A DNA stretch of 64,000 nucleotides from Pseudomonas sp. H1h. Its GTDB lineage: Bacteria > Pseudomonadota > Gammaproteobacteria > Pseudomonadales > Pseudomonadaceae. The stretch covers positions 310,001-374,000 of the forward strand of contig NZ_AYMJ01000015.1 of assembly GCF_000633255.1 (NCBI RefSeq), written 5' to 3'. Made by a program: the position numbers and the translations under genes. Under the pieces are notes generated by a model. It had not been told where the DNA came from. It ran no database searches and saw only the letters and a program-made list of their open reading frames with translations. Positions 34,221 to 42,978 of this stretch are shown here, in pieces (the stretch's first letter is position 1; each line of letters starts with the position of its first letter).

Positions 34221-35386
34221 TAGAGAACGTCCTCCAGGAACTGCTCGATGATTTCATCGCGGGCGTTGAGTTGATAAACCATGTGTTCGTTCGGCGCGTA
34301 GCGGCCGTAGTCGATGACCACGTACCAGGTGCCGTTCTTGTACTTCTCGACGCTGTTGAGTTCCGGGTGCAGGTACACGCTGCCGCCAGGAATGGTTTCG
34401 TCGGCGACCAGGGTCTGCAGCCAGTCGTTGATGCGCTTGACCTCCTGATCCATGAACGACTTGGTCAGGTTCTTGGCCATGGCTTTCTGGCCGGCCTTGA
34501 CCAGCTTGCGGCTGATGGCGTCTTCGAGGCCGACGTAGCTGATGAACTTGCCGGTGATCGAACGGTTACCCAGCAGCGAGAAGCCGCCCAGCACGGTGCG
34601 AGCGTAGTAGCTGACCCCGTAGCGGTTGAGCAGATCGCCTTCGGTGGAGGTGTCGAGAATGTTGTACTCAACCACCCGCGACACGTCTTCGGCGTAAGTC
34701 ACCTGGTTGCCCGGGCTCTCCCACTGCTTGACCTTGGCCAGCGCGGCAATTGCCAGGCTGGACGGCGACAGGAAGACGTTTTTCTTCGCCGCTTTCGAGT
34801 ACACGGCCGGCATGTTGTGCACCACCAGGCAACGGTCGAAACCCAGATCGGCGCCGCCCAGTTCCTGGCTGTAAGCCACTTGGTCAGCGACCGAAGCGTC
34901 CTTGCCGTCCAGTACCACACGGGCCTTGATGCGCTTGCCGAACGAGGCGAACTCGCTGGCCACCGCTTTGGTGCCGGTGAAACCCGGCGCGCCGATAATG
35001 GTCAGGTCTTCCGGGACACTGCCCAGCGCAGCCAGACCGAGCTTGCGGCCGGTGGTTGGATCAACGCCGCCGATCACCGCGTTAACGGTGTCAGCCGGGG
35101 TCGCGCCCGCTTCGACGATCACCACGTACACCGGCACCTTGACCACTTTGAGGATCTGGTAGACGGCGTGATACAGCGTGCCCTCTTCAGCGCCGGTCGG
35201 ATCGAGCAGCGCGTGAGTGGTGAAGCTGTTGATGCGAAACGGGGCGTTACGCGGAATCAGCGGATCGGCTTTCGGCGCGGTGCCGACCAGACCGATGACG
35301 TTGTCACCCAGGCCACCCATGGCCTCGGGGGATTCGGTGGCATTGACGGTAATGCCGTTGTGCTCGAAGTTCAGAACCTCAGCCAT
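34220..35386 (-). CDS. P2 gpFI-like contractile tail sheath
   Basis: A 388-residue sheath of the P2 FI/R-pyocin family. The N-terminal HNGITVNATESPEAMGGLGDNVIGLVGTAP is the handshake region. DRCLVVHNMPAVYSKAAKKNVFLSPSSLAIAALAK and the C-terminal VDYGRYAPNEHMVYQLNARDEIIEQFLEDVL are the conserved core and C-terminal arm. It contracts to drive the tube through the target cell envelope. Confidence 0.96.
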   Translation of the reverse strand: MAEVLNFEHNGITVNATESPEAMGGLGDNVIGLVGTAPKADPLIPRNAPFRINSFTTHALLDPTGAEEGTLYHAVYQILKVVKVPVYVVIVEAGATPADTVNAVIGGVDPTTGRKLGLAALGSVPEDLTIIGAPGFTGTKAVASEFASFGKRIKARVVLDGKDASVADQVAYSQELGGADLGFDRCLVVHNMPAVYSKAAKKNVFLSPSSLAIAALAKVKQWESPGNQVTYAEDVSRVVEYNILDTSTEGDLLNRYGVSYYARTVLGGFSLLGNRSITGKFISYVGLEDAISRKLVKAGQKAMAKNLTKSFMDQEVKRINDWLQTLVADETIPGGSVYLHPELNSVEKYKNGTWYVVIDYGRYAPNEHMVYQLNARDEIIEQFLEDVL

Positions 35387-35388
35387 GG

Positions 35389-35574
35389 TTAGTCAGCCTT
35401 CTTGGCAGTGGCCTTTTTGGCCTGGGTGGAGGGTGTTTTCAGTTCAAGTCGACCGGCGCTGTGCAGCGCACTGGCTTCGACGTCGAGCAGATCAAGGTCT
35501 TGACCGACGCTCGACCAGTGCCCACCGCCGGTGGGGAATGGAACGAGCACGGTGTAGGTTTGGCGGGTTGCCAT
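35389..35574 (-). CDS. Small conserved tailocin protein before the sheath
   Basis: A 61-residue protein starting MATRQTYTVLVPFPTGGGHW at 35574, with an Ala/Lys-rich, probably disordered C-terminal tail (TQAKKATAKKAD). Its position directly before the sheath gene parallels the DUF2635 gene of the Mu-like module, and the basic tail is similar, but sequence similarity is weak. It ends three bases before the sheath start. Function unknown. Confidence 0.65.
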   Translation of the reverse strand: MATRQTYTVLVPFPTGGGHWSSVGQDLDLLDVEASALHSAGRLELKTPSTQAKKATAKKAD

Positions 35575-35596
35575 TTTTCGTTTCTCCATAAACGGG

Positions 35597-35678
35597 AAAG
35601 CCCCTCGTGGGGAGGGGCTTTGGCGGGTGTTGAATACTTTTAAGCGGACAAGAAAACGCCCCGGGGTGCGGGGCGTTT
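35597..35678 (-). terminator. Two hairpins between fibre chaperone and sheath genes
   Basis: The first hairpin transcribed (35654-35678) is AAACGCCCC / GGGGCGTTT, followed on the minus strand by TTTTCTTG, a plausible terminator that overlaps the chaperone stop. The second (35597-35621) is AAAGCCCCTC / GAGGGGCTTT with a weak T-run. The fibre half and the sheath half of the P2-like operon may therefore be partly uncoupled. Confidence 0.65.
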
Positions 35679-36225
35679 ATTGAAGTGCTGGATTGGGTTG
35701 GACTGGAGAGGAATCAGGCCAGCCTTCTGTGAGCATTTCGCTGCTATAGGTACCGTTTTCCAATGCCTGGAGCAGAACATGTTCACGATCGAAGCACGCC
35801 TGTATATGCACACGGACAGCTTTGGCGATTGCCAGGATCTGTTCTGAGCCGATCTCGACGAAACCTCTCAACGTTTTGAAATTACAGCGATACTCGGGAT
35901 CAAGCATGACTGATAGTGCCGTGCTGGCAATCAGCGCCTGGCTGTCACGGGTTGTCTCAATGTACAAGCCGTCGACACAAATGCCGGAAACCTCATGGGC
36001 GAAACGTTCAACAGCGAACAATGCTGGGTAATCCGTTTCAACTTGAAAGAGTCGTGTCTTGACGACCTTACCGTCAACCAGCATCCAGATGCCGTCATTT
36101 TCAGTCCTGGTTGCCATATACAATTCTTCGCTAAGTTCTATCGCCGCTTCGGGAATAGCAGAATGAATCGTGGAGTCATATCGTCCGTTCAGCTCTCCGG
36201 CGTCATTGAATGTTGCGTATTTCAT
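35677..36225 (-). CDS. Tail fibre assembly protein of the P2-like fibre (DUF4376-like)
   Basis: A 182-residue protein. The N-terminal beta part (MKYATFNDAGELNGRYDS) is followed by a C-terminal helical domain (about 75-165) resembling DUF4376, common in fibre assembly proteins. It directly follows the H fibre gene and is visibly AT-richer than the surrounding tail genes, like the fibre's 3' end, which suggests the two travelled together as an exchangeable receptor-binding unit. Confidence 0.75.
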   Translation of the reverse strand: MKYATFNDAGELNGRYDSTIHSAIPEAAIELSEELYMATRTENDGIWMLVDGKVVKTRLFQVETDYPALFAVERFAHEVSGICVDGLYIETTRDSQALIASTALSVMLDPEYRCNFKTLRGFVEIGSEQILAIAKAVRVHIQACFDREHVLLQALENGTYSSEMLTEGWPDSSPVQPNPALQ

Positions 36226-36252
36226 AGATAGCTCTTCGTAAACTTCTTTAAG

Positions 36253-38772
36253 TTAACGGCTAATTGCCAGGTAGATAAATTGCACCGATGTATCGGTTAA
36301 ATTACGGATCGTAACATTCGCTTTATTCACCGACCGAATCTGAGCTACACAGTTTGTACCGACGGCGCTATCTGCGGCTGAGTTGGAATATGAAGTAAAT
36401 ACGGCTGGATTGGATGCAGTAAAAGCCACGGGAAAAACCTGTACATAATTGGCTCCCGAAGCAATGACGTTCGTAATTCCCCACTGAATTATCAAGCCGC
36501 CAAGCCAGCTTGGGAAAACCACGTAGTTCCCTGCAAGATCACCTGCAATGTTGACGGAAAAGCCCCAACGCAACTTCTTCGGTGTGATGATGGTCGTGTC
36601 ATCCGCGCCAGCATCCGCTTGCAACTGAGTGGCAACTTTCGCAGTCCCTTGATTAAGCTCAGTTGCTTGCTTCGCCAGAGCAGACACCGCAGCAAGATCA
36701 ATACTTCCCTCATTGACAGGTGCGTTCCAGGCCTTGATGCACCACATGACGGCGAGGTTACGCGGACGAGTTTCTGTCGCATTACCGAAGTTGTAGGTTC
36801 TCACGCTACCTATAGACAACTCGGCATTGTCGCCCCCGAATGTAGATCGTAGAGCCCAATCTGCTGCCGTGTCCTTCAGCACAACGGATGGAGTTTCTCC
36901 ATTTGGATCGACGGCCTGCCCACCTCCCGAGCCTGTTGGAAGGTAATGACTATGTGCCTTGAGCGTGTCCGCCTGATAGCTTCCGGCAGCTCGCCCGGCA
37001 TCCACGCCGCGTCCATGATCCCAGCCACGCAGGAACTCGCCGCGCGACTCCGGCAAGCGGAAGTTACCCGCCCCCTCATTCCCCTTGTTGTAAGTGGTAC
37101 CGAGAAATGCAGCCAGATCCGGATAAGTCGCAATGTTCTGAACACTGCCATCCAGCTCCAGATAACCCGGCGCAACAATCCCCGTCGGGAATGCCAGAAC
37201 TGCACCCACTGGAACGGCAGATTTGAGCCGTTCGACTTCCTTGGCCAGTGCGGCTACATCGATGGTCCCCTGATTGACCGGGGCGTTCCAGGCTTTGATG
37301 CACCACATGACGGCGATGTTGCGGGGGCGGGTTTCGCCGTTACCCAGCGAAATGGCTGGACCTGTCTTCAGCCAACTGTCCTCACCGGAGGGGTAGTAAG
37401 TTGTATTGGTGCTTACAGAGTTTGTTCCAGCAATACCGATAGCTTCCGCACCGTAAGGCCAACTTCCTGCGCCTGCGCCTATGCCACGCGCACTCTGAAT
37501 CGACGCAACTGCCGCCGTATCATTCACGCCCGTTACATGCGTGTGCCCCTCTGCCTGCATGGACTGCAGACTACCGAGGCCACGCCCGGCATCTACTCCA
37601 CGGCCATGATCCCAACCGCGCAAGAACTCCCCACGCGCTTCCGGCAAACGGAAATTCCCGACACCCTCATCACCCTTGTTGAACTTGCCGCCCAGATAAG
37701 CGCTCAGGTCCGGGTAAGTCGCACTGCTCTTGACGCTATTATCCAGCTCAAGAAAACCCGGCGGCGGTGCATCCACCGGGAACGCAACAATCGATCCCAC
37801 CGGCAACGCCGATGCCTTGGCAATCAGCGCTTCGACTTCAGCCTTGGTGTACGAATCCTTGATCCCGAAACCAGCCAAGGTTTCAGGATTCGCGCCAGCA
37901 GTCGCCCGACCATATTCGTCAACGGTCAGACTCTTGTAAGTCCCGGCAGCAATCCCGGTGCGCCCGGCCAACATCTTGAAAGTCAGTGCGCTGGTGCCGA
38001 GGGTGATCGGCGCGTTGGTCGTCAGGTGCCACAGCGAATCGCCGTTGGCCGTGCCCTCCTCCACCATGACCGTCAGGCCCGGCGTGACCTTGGCGCTGCT
38101 GTTGGCATCGGTTGCCCGTACCCAGTCGCCATTGGCGACGATCCACAGGCCGTTGTCCTTGGCCAGGGTCTGGTTCGCCAACAGTACACGGTCGCCGGCA
38201 ATCACGGCCACGCCGTCGATTTGCTGCGCACCGCTCAACACGATGTTGGTGGATGCTGCGACGCGTACCGATTGCTTGCCATCGAGTTTGCCGAGTTCTT
38301 CGGCGAGATAACTCATGACCCAGGCACGCGTGGCCTTGACCACGGTGTCATCGATCAGCAGCGTTACCAGCGACGCATTGCTGGTCTCGAAAATCGAGCG
38401 AATGTAGAACTCTTTGCCCGAACCCGAGGTGGCCAGAACCGGTTTGAACGACTCCGGGTATTTGACGATGGCGTAGAGAATTCCGGTGTCAGTCCACAGC
38501 CCTGCTTCACGCACGTACCAACCGCCAACATCAGGCGGAATGGTCACTTCGGCAAGCAGCCAGCTCGGGTTTTTCTCGTCCTGGAACAGCGCGTTGAGCG
38601 GCCCGCGCCAGACTTCGCGCTTCAGCGCCGTGGCAGTCGCGGCCGGGTTGTAGACCGAGCCGCCGCCATCGCCGACGGAAATCTGCGTCAACTTGATCGG
38701 CACGCCCGCGGCCTTGCACGCCGTTTCGTAGGCAATCCCTGCGTTGGTGAGCAGGGTGTAATAGTCAGCCAT
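36253..38772 (-). CDS. P2 gpH-like tail fibre of the P2-like tailocin
   Basis: An 839-residue fibre. Residues 1-150 form the conserved virion attachment domain (MADYYTLLTNAGIAYETACK, VGGWYVREAGLWTDTGILYA). The shaft includes TLAGFGIKDSYTKAEVEALI near 298-317. Two tandem collar-type modules follow (about 324-502 and 521-692), both with NFRLPE[AS]RGEFLRGWDHG. A gp53-like tip (about 745-839) has LIIQWG and VQVFPVAFTASNPAVFTSY. Base composition drops sharply in the 3' part (for example 26 G/C of 60 at 36301-36360), a sign of recent exchange of the tip. Confidence 0.93.
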   Translation of the reverse strand: MADYYTLLTNAGIAYETACKAAGVPIKLTQISVGDGGGSVYNPAATATALKREVWRGPLNALFQDEKNPSWLLAEVTIPPDVGGWYVREAGLWTDTGILYAIVKYPESFKPVLATSGSGKEFYIRSIFETSNASLVTLLIDDTVVKATRAWVMSYLAEELGKLDGKQSVRVAASTNIVLSGAQQIDGVAVIAGDRVLLANQTLAKDNGLWIVANGDWVRATDANSSAKVTPGLTVMVEEGTANGDSLWHLTTNAPITLGTSALTFKMLAGRTGIAAGTYKSLTVDEYGRATAGANPETLAGFGIKDSYTKAEVEALIAKASALPVGSIVAFPVDAPPPGFLELDNSVKSSATYPDLSAYLGGKFNKGDEGVGNFRLPEARGEFLRGWDHGRGVDAGRGLGSLQSMQAEGHTHVTGVNDTAAVASIQSARGIGAGAGSWPYGAEAIGIAGTNSVSTNTTYYPSGEDSWLKTGPAISLGNGETRPRNIAVMWCIKAWNAPVNQGTIDVAALAKEVERLKSAVPVGAVLAFPTGIVAPGYLELDGSVQNIATYPDLAAFLGTTYNKGNEGAGNFRLPESRGEFLRGWDHGRGVDAGRAAGSYQADTLKAHSHYLPTGSGGGQAVDPNGETPSVVLKDTAADWALRSTFGGDNAELSIGSVRTYNFGNATETRPRNLAVMWCIKAWNAPVNEGSIDLAAVSALAKQATELNQGTAKVATQLQADAGADDTTIITPKKLRWGFSVNIAGDLAGNYVVFPSWLGGLIIQWGITNVIASGANYVQVFPVAFTASNPAVFTSYSNSAADSAVGTNCVAQIRSVNKANVTIRNLTDTSVQFIYLAISR

Positions 38773-39408
38773 TCAGGCCCCCTGAGGATAAATTGTGGAT
38801 GTTTCGACGGTGTACAAAGCTGCGGCCATGAACGCCTCGCCAGAGGTCTCAAGCCCTTCGATGAACACCGGATAGATCGTCGTCAGCTCACCGCAAAAGG
38901 TCGCGGCGGCGATGGAGTGACTGCCGAACGCGCTCAAGCCAACCGTTACCGAAAGAATGTCCCGCTCGCTCTTGGCATCCGCCAAACGGCGGTCGAGTCG
39001 GGCGTCGATTTCTTCGCTATAGGGTTGGTCGCTGAAGGCGCGTACGGTGAAGCTGTAAGGCGCGCCGGGCGGTGTCTGCTCGTACCAGGCGCGGACTTCC
39101 GGGCGCAGTTGCAAACCCTTGGCCGCGTTTTCCAGCGCCTTGCGAGTACCGGCCTGGCGCGCAGTGGGCCAGGCCAGTTCGACGGTCAGGCGTTTTTCCG
39201 TTTCCGGTGCAGCAGAACTCCATTCGGCGACGCCGCGATCCGCCGCCAGATACGGCAGGAATGCCACCGGCGTTTCGCTCGGATTCATCAGCTCGGGGAA
39301 CGGCGGCGCAATGCGGTCAAGCAGCGCGCCCAAACCCAGATCCAGTCCACGTTCGAGTGCCGAGCTGTTGGCCGGCAACAAGGTCGGGCGTTGCGTCGGC
39401 TCACTCAT
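38773..39408 (-). CDS. P2 gpI-like baseplate protein
   Basis: A 211-residue gpI family protein. LLPANSSALERGLDLGLGALLDRIAPPFPELMNPSETPVAFLPYLA is the conserved N-terminus, and TARQAGTRKALENAAKGLQ follows. It joins the wedge to the fibre. It overlaps the J gene by four bases and abuts the fibre gene. Confidence 0.93.
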   Translation of the reverse strand: MSEPTQRPTLLPANSSALERGLDLGLGALLDRIAPPFPELMNPSETPVAFLPYLAADRGVAEWSSAAPETEKRLTVELAWPTARQAGTRKALENAAKGLQLRPEVRAWYEQTPPGAPYSFTVRAFSDQPYSEEIDARLDRRLADAKSERDILSVTVGLSAFGSHSIAAATFCGELTTIYPVFIEGLETSGEAFMAAALYTVETSTIYPQGA

Positions 39409-40400
39409 AGCGTCAGCACCTCAACCTCGACCGCCGTGCAATAAGGAGCCTGAAAGGCGCTGGTGATGATCGGTTCCAGCGGTTCGAGAATCTGCAGTTG
39501 CACAGCGCCAGCGCTGTGCAGCGTGTAGTCGATCCAGCTCGGATCGACCCGACCTTCGAGGCGATGACAACTGTCGGCGTAGGATTGCAATTGCTGCTGT
39601 GCGGCGACTTTGGTCAGGCCTGAATCCGGGCCGGAATTGATCTTCGCCAGCACGCGAATCCTGTAGCGCTGAATGTCGGCAGCCTTGACCGTGACGAGGT
39701 CGGTTTCCGGTCGAACATCGGGCCGGGCGAAGTGCTGACGCACGCCTTCCAGCAACGCTGCAGACGGGGTGCCATCGCCGTCTCGCGAGAGCACGGTGAC
39801 CTGCACTTCACCCGGCGCGGTACGGCGACCGTTGCCGTCCTTGACCTGTGCAGCGAGGCCGTCCGGGTTGAAGGTGTAGGTGACATTCACCACACCGGCA
39901 TCGGTGGATTCGACCTTCACCGTTGGCCGTTCGCCAAGGGTGAACACCTCGCGGCGATACTGCATCCGCGAACCCGCAGCCGGCGCATGCGGCGCCAGGT
40001 AATAACGCAACCGCGCATCGTCGTCGCTTTCATGAGTCGGCGGTACCGGCGGGAATGCAGCCGGGTCGCCCGGGTCGAGCAACTGCCGCTCCAGGCCCAT
40101 GTCCGCCAACCGTGCATCGAGGTTGCTGCCGGTAGCCCACCACGCCAGCATCTGCTTGATACGGGCGTTGTATTTGCGTTCGTGGGTTTGCAGACGCACG
40201 CAGAAGGCTTCGAGCGCCAGGGTCAGCAGTTCGCTTTCGTTGTCCAGGCTGGTCTTGAGTTTCGCCGCGCTGTCGGGCGCTCGGGCGCCGACGTATTCGA
40301 CGACGAAGGTCTTGAACTCGGCGAGCAGGTCTTCGAAGGCGTCGACGGTGATCAGCGCCGGTTCGGCCAACTGGTTCTGGCCGGGGATCAACATGCTCAT
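39405..40400 (-). CDS. P2 gpJ-like baseplate wedge protein
   Basis: A 331-residue baseplate J family protein. It has LARLADMGLERQLL-type early helices (here NLDARLADMGLERQLLDPGD), the core DDARLRYYLAPHAPAAGSRMQYRREVFTLGERP, and PGEVQVTVLSRDGDGTPS. The ATG at 40400 overlaps the gpW stop by four bases. Confidence 0.94.
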   Translation of the reverse strand: MSMLIPGQNQLAEPALITVDAFEDLLAEFKTFVVEYVGARAPDSAAKLKTSLDNESELLTLALEAFCVRLQTHERKYNARIKQMLAWWATGSNLDARLADMGLERQLLDPGDPAAFPPVPPTHESDDDARLRYYLAPHAPAAGSRMQYRREVFTLGERPTVKVESTDAGVVNVTYTFNPDGLAAQVKDGNGRRTAPGEVQVTVLSRDGDGTPSAALLEGVRQHFARPDVRPETDLVTVKAADIQRYRIRVLAKINSGPDSGLTKVAAQQQLQSYADSCHRLEGRVDPSWIDYTLHSAGAVQLQILEPLEPIITSAFQAPYCTAVEVEVLTL

Positions 40401-40729
40401 GTCACTACCTCAAAAGTCTGTTGACGGTTTTTCCAGGTACCGGCGAAACGCAGCAGCAGACCGGCGCCCTGGCGGCTGGCGACGATCACACTCGGCTGAA
40501 AATCGCTGATCCCGTTCTGCGTGTTATAGAACGCCTGAGCCGCGTGGCTCTGGGCCAGCAGCAGAACGTCATCACCAAGGTTCTGCCCCAGCAGCATGGG
40601 GATCAGCGAGCCATAAAGGGGCCTTTTTTGCCGGGTGCCCAGCGGCGTGGTCAGGGCCCGGGTCGCGCGCTGCACAAATTGCAGCCAGTCGTCGACCGTG
40701 GCCCCGCTGTCTCTATCGATTCCGATCAT
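40397..40729 (-). CDS. P2 gpW / gp25-like baseplate protein
   Basis: A 110-residue GPW/gp25 family protein. DDWLQFVQRATRALTTPLGTRQKRPLYGSLIP is the family core. It is a lysozyme-related wedge component present in all contractile tails. Confidence 0.95.
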   Translation of the reverse strand: MIGIDRDSGATVDDWLQFVQRATRALTTPLGTRQKRPLYGSLIPMLLGQNLGDDVLLLAQSHAAQAFYNTQNGISDFQPSVIVASRQGAGLLLRFAGTWKNRQQTFEVVT

Positions 40730-40743
40730 GGGAAGCTCTTGAT

Positions 40744-41352
40744 TCAGGGACTGATAACGCGGCCCTGGTGATCCACCAACGGGCCGCTGAAGTGCACGCC
40801 CGAGGCGTCGATGCTCAGGCCGACCGCGCCCAGTTGCAGGCTGATGACCTGCGGCGTCATCAACAGCCGTGCCGGGCCGATGCTCAGTTCCAGCGACTCG
40901 CGAGAGCCGGTGAAAGCCGCCGGCCCGTTCTGCCAGTGCAAGGTGTGGCTGGCGTCGTCGTAACCGCTTTCGCTGCCGTCGACATGCACCCGGCGCGTCA
41001 GCGTCGGTACAGACGCCGTCGGCGGGAAGCGCTCGCTGTTCAAGCCAAACAACGCCACGCTCTGTGCCCCGCTCTCACCGCTGCCGTAGTTGAACAGCAG
41101 GCACTGCTCGCCCACGCTCGGAATCCGCGACTCGCTCTGGGCGCCGGCACTCGGGTTGAAGAACTTGATGGCCGGCGTAAGCAGCCCACCGTGGCTGACC
41201 TGACAAGTGTTGCTCGCCGCATCGACAGTCTGACAAATGCCAATGCGACAGAAACTCTCGGCGCGTCGGTGGAGGTCGTCTATTTCCGCTTCCATTTCCG
41301 CCAGCCGCTCGATGATCGGCCCCAGTTGCATGCGCAGTAATGCGTCAAACAT
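40744..41352 (-). CDS. P2 gpV-like baseplate spike protein
   Basis: A 202-residue gpV family spike. The N-terminal helical region includes LGPIIERLAEMEAEIDDLHRRAESFCRIG, an OB-fold follows (GEQCLLFNYGSGESGAQSVALFGL), and a short-strand beta-helix (SIGPARLLMTPQVISLQLG) ends in GVHFSGPLVDHQGRVISP. The start is ATG 41352 after GAGG. It forms the piercing tip. Confidence 0.92.
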   Translation of the reverse strand: MFDALLRMQLGPIIERLAEMEAEIDDLHRRAESFCRIGICQTVDAASNTCQVSHGGLLTPAIKFFNPSAGAQSESRIPSVGEQCLLFNYGSGESGAQSVALFGLNSERFPPTASVPTLTRRVHVDGSESGYDDASHTLHWQNGPAAFTGSRESLELSIGPARLLMTPQVISLQLGAVGLSIDASGVHFSGPLVDHQGRVISP

Positions 41353-41355
41353 CAA

Positions 41356-41877
41356 TCAGGCCTCCAACGCGGTGTATTGGTCGGGGTCGTCGATGTTGCT
41401 GACTTCCCAGGTGCGGGCGAATTTTGGCGTACCGAGCGGATCGTCGAGCAGGGTCGGGCCGAGATAGAGGGTCTGGTTGAACGTCAGCGCCCAGGCTTTG
41501 AACTGCTGCTCGCCTCGAATCAAGAGTGACGGCAAACCATCAATGTTCATCGGCAGATCGCATTGAGCGCCGGGCAGGCCCCAACGGTTGTCGGTGATCA
41601 GGTTTTTCAGTACGGCGATCAGATCGCAGGCGGCAAATGCGCTGGCAGAGACTGCCGGGATGACTTGCATTGAGACCGTCAGGACATGTGCGATACGTCC
41701 GTCAGCGGCACGTGCACCGGGTGCGTTGCGGTCAAAGTCGATCAACACCCAGGCCTTAGCGCCAGGCGCGGTGAAGTCATCGTGATTGCCAACCTGAACA
41801 TTCAGGCCGGCAGCGTTGCGCAAGGTTGTCGCCATCGCGGTGAACAGCTGCGAAGGCTGCTGGATCGAAGCGGGCAT
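41356..41877 (-). CDS. Conserved tailocin protein before gpV (possible tail terminator)
   Basis: A 173-residue protein starting at ATG 41877 with a strong AGGAGG site. The position before gpV matches an uncharacterised gene of P. aeruginosa R-pyocins (PA0615 position). AWVLIDFDRNAPGARAADGRIAHVLTVSMQVIP suggests a terminator-type fold like the gp37 protein at 28046, but this is inference. It is the first gene after the tandem terminators that follow the lectin bacteriocin. Confidence 0.7.
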   Translation of the reverse strand: MPASIQQPSQLFTAMATTLRNAAGLNVQVGNHDDFTAPGAKAWVLIDFDRNAPGARAADGRIAHVLTVSMQVIPAVSASAFAACDLIAVLKNLITDNRWGLPGAQCDLPMNIDGLPSLLIRGEQQFKAWALTFNQTLYLGPTLLDDPLGTPKFARTWEVSNIDDPDQYTALEA

Positions 41878-42023
41878 GCATGACCTCCTTTTCAATTGTC
41901 CACGCGCAGCCCCGCCGCATGAGTTGCAGCGAGGCAAAAAAAGTGGGGGTATGGCTGATTGCGGTGATGGTGTGAGATGGCTCGGCCAACGTAGCTCTTT
42001 ATCGGCTGCCAACGAGAATAAAA

Positions 42024-42078
42024 GCGCCGCATGACGGCGCCAAACTTGAATATAAAAGCCCCGTTGCTACACGGGGCT
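42024..42078 (-). terminator. Tandem intrinsic terminators after the lectin-like bacteriocin
   Basis: Minus strand: AGCCCCG / CGGGGCT followed by TTTTATATTC (42057-42078), then GCGCCG / CGGCGC followed by TTTTATTC (42024-42040). They should end the bacteriocin mRNA before the P2-like tail genes. Confidence 0.85.
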
Positions 42079-42096
42079 CACATCATTAGCTGTACA

Positions 42097-42942
42097 TCAG
42101 AAGGTCCAGAGGATTTTACTCAGAGGCAAACTCCAAGTGCTGTTATCCCAATGGTAAACACGCTTCGGCAAAATGGTCGGCGTAAAACCAAATCGAGCCC
42201 AGACCGGTTTTTCACTGACAATGGAGAAGCTTCCATTTGCCTGAATTTTTGCAATCGCCCCAGGACGACCAGCCGTGCCGGTAAACCAAAGCGGCGTATT
42301 GTTCGCGCCATAGATCACGAAGTTTCCGTCATCCTGCATCACGGCCCGAGTCGCACCCTTGTTTTGTGTCCAACTCGCCCAGAGAACACCGAGCGGTCCG
42401 TTCGAAACGACCAGATTACCGTCCGACTGGAAGACCAGCGTAGTGCCACCGACCACGTACCGTCGGTCGACTTCGAGAGTCGTCCCGGCTGGGATATAGA
42501 TCGATTCCACAGAGGGACTGATCGGGATCGCAGAGTTACTTGCCCAGACCGGGATCGAGTCGATCACGACGAGATTGCCGTCATTTTGCAGGGACAGATA
42601 GGCCCGATTGTAAGCGGCCCAGATGTCCGCGTTGAGCGGCGTGCTGTTGGCAGTGCCCCACATGCGGCCCCGCGTTGGATCATTGAGAAACGCGTAATAC
42701 ATCAGGTAGAAATAAATTTTTGAGTTATCTATCTGCTTTCCGGAACTTGTATACGGTTGACCGGCAATGGCCACCCAAACTGTATTGCCCCCCTCATAAA
42801 TGGCCAGATTGCCATCGGGCTGGACAATTAACTTGAAGCGTTTGTCCGGTGACTCAAGATATTGCCCAGCGGACATCTCATGCAGAGGCAGCAAAATCGA
42901 ACTGCCGTTCGTAGTAAACGGATAGCGTGGAAGCGTAGCCAT
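42097..42942 (-). CDS. llpA: LlpA-type lectin-like bacteriocin
   Basis: A 281-residue protein of two monocot mannose-binding-lectin (B-lectin) domains without signal peptide, the layout and length of LlpA/putidacin L1 bacteriocins. Sugar-binding motifs of the QxDxNxVxY type occur at 41-49 (QPDGNLAIY), 119-127 (QNDGNLVVI), 172-180 (QSDGNLVVS), 203-211 (QDDGNFVIY, the only fully canonical one) and a decayed QANGSFSIV at 234-242. LlpA proteins kill related pseudomonads by binding D-rhamnose LPS and acting at BamA. No immunity gene is adjacent, as known for LlpA. It sits inside the tailocin cluster with its own terminators. Confidence 0.9.
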   Translation of the reverse strand: MATLPRYPFTTNGSSILLPLHEMSAGQYLESPDKRFKLIVQPDGNLAIYEGGNTVWVAIAGQPYTSSGKQIDNSKIYFYLMYYAFLNDPTRGRMWGTANSTPLNADIWAAYNRAYLSLQNDGNLVVIDSIPVWASNSAIPISPSVESIYIPAGTTLEVDRRYVVGGTTLVFQSDGNLVVSNGPLGVLWASWTQNKGATRAVMQDDGNFVIYGANNTPLWFTGTAGRPGAIAKIQANGSFSIVSEKPVWARFGFTPTILPKRVYHWDNSTWSLPLSKILWTF

Positions 42943-42978
42943 ATATTCACCTATTGACCGATTGGTTATTGTGGGCAG

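Noticed and set aside
36946..39444. Plus-strand open frame of 832 codons opposite the P2-like fibre and gpI
   Set aside because: Antisense shadow of two well-recognised tail genes; low-complexity, Arg/His-rich translation.
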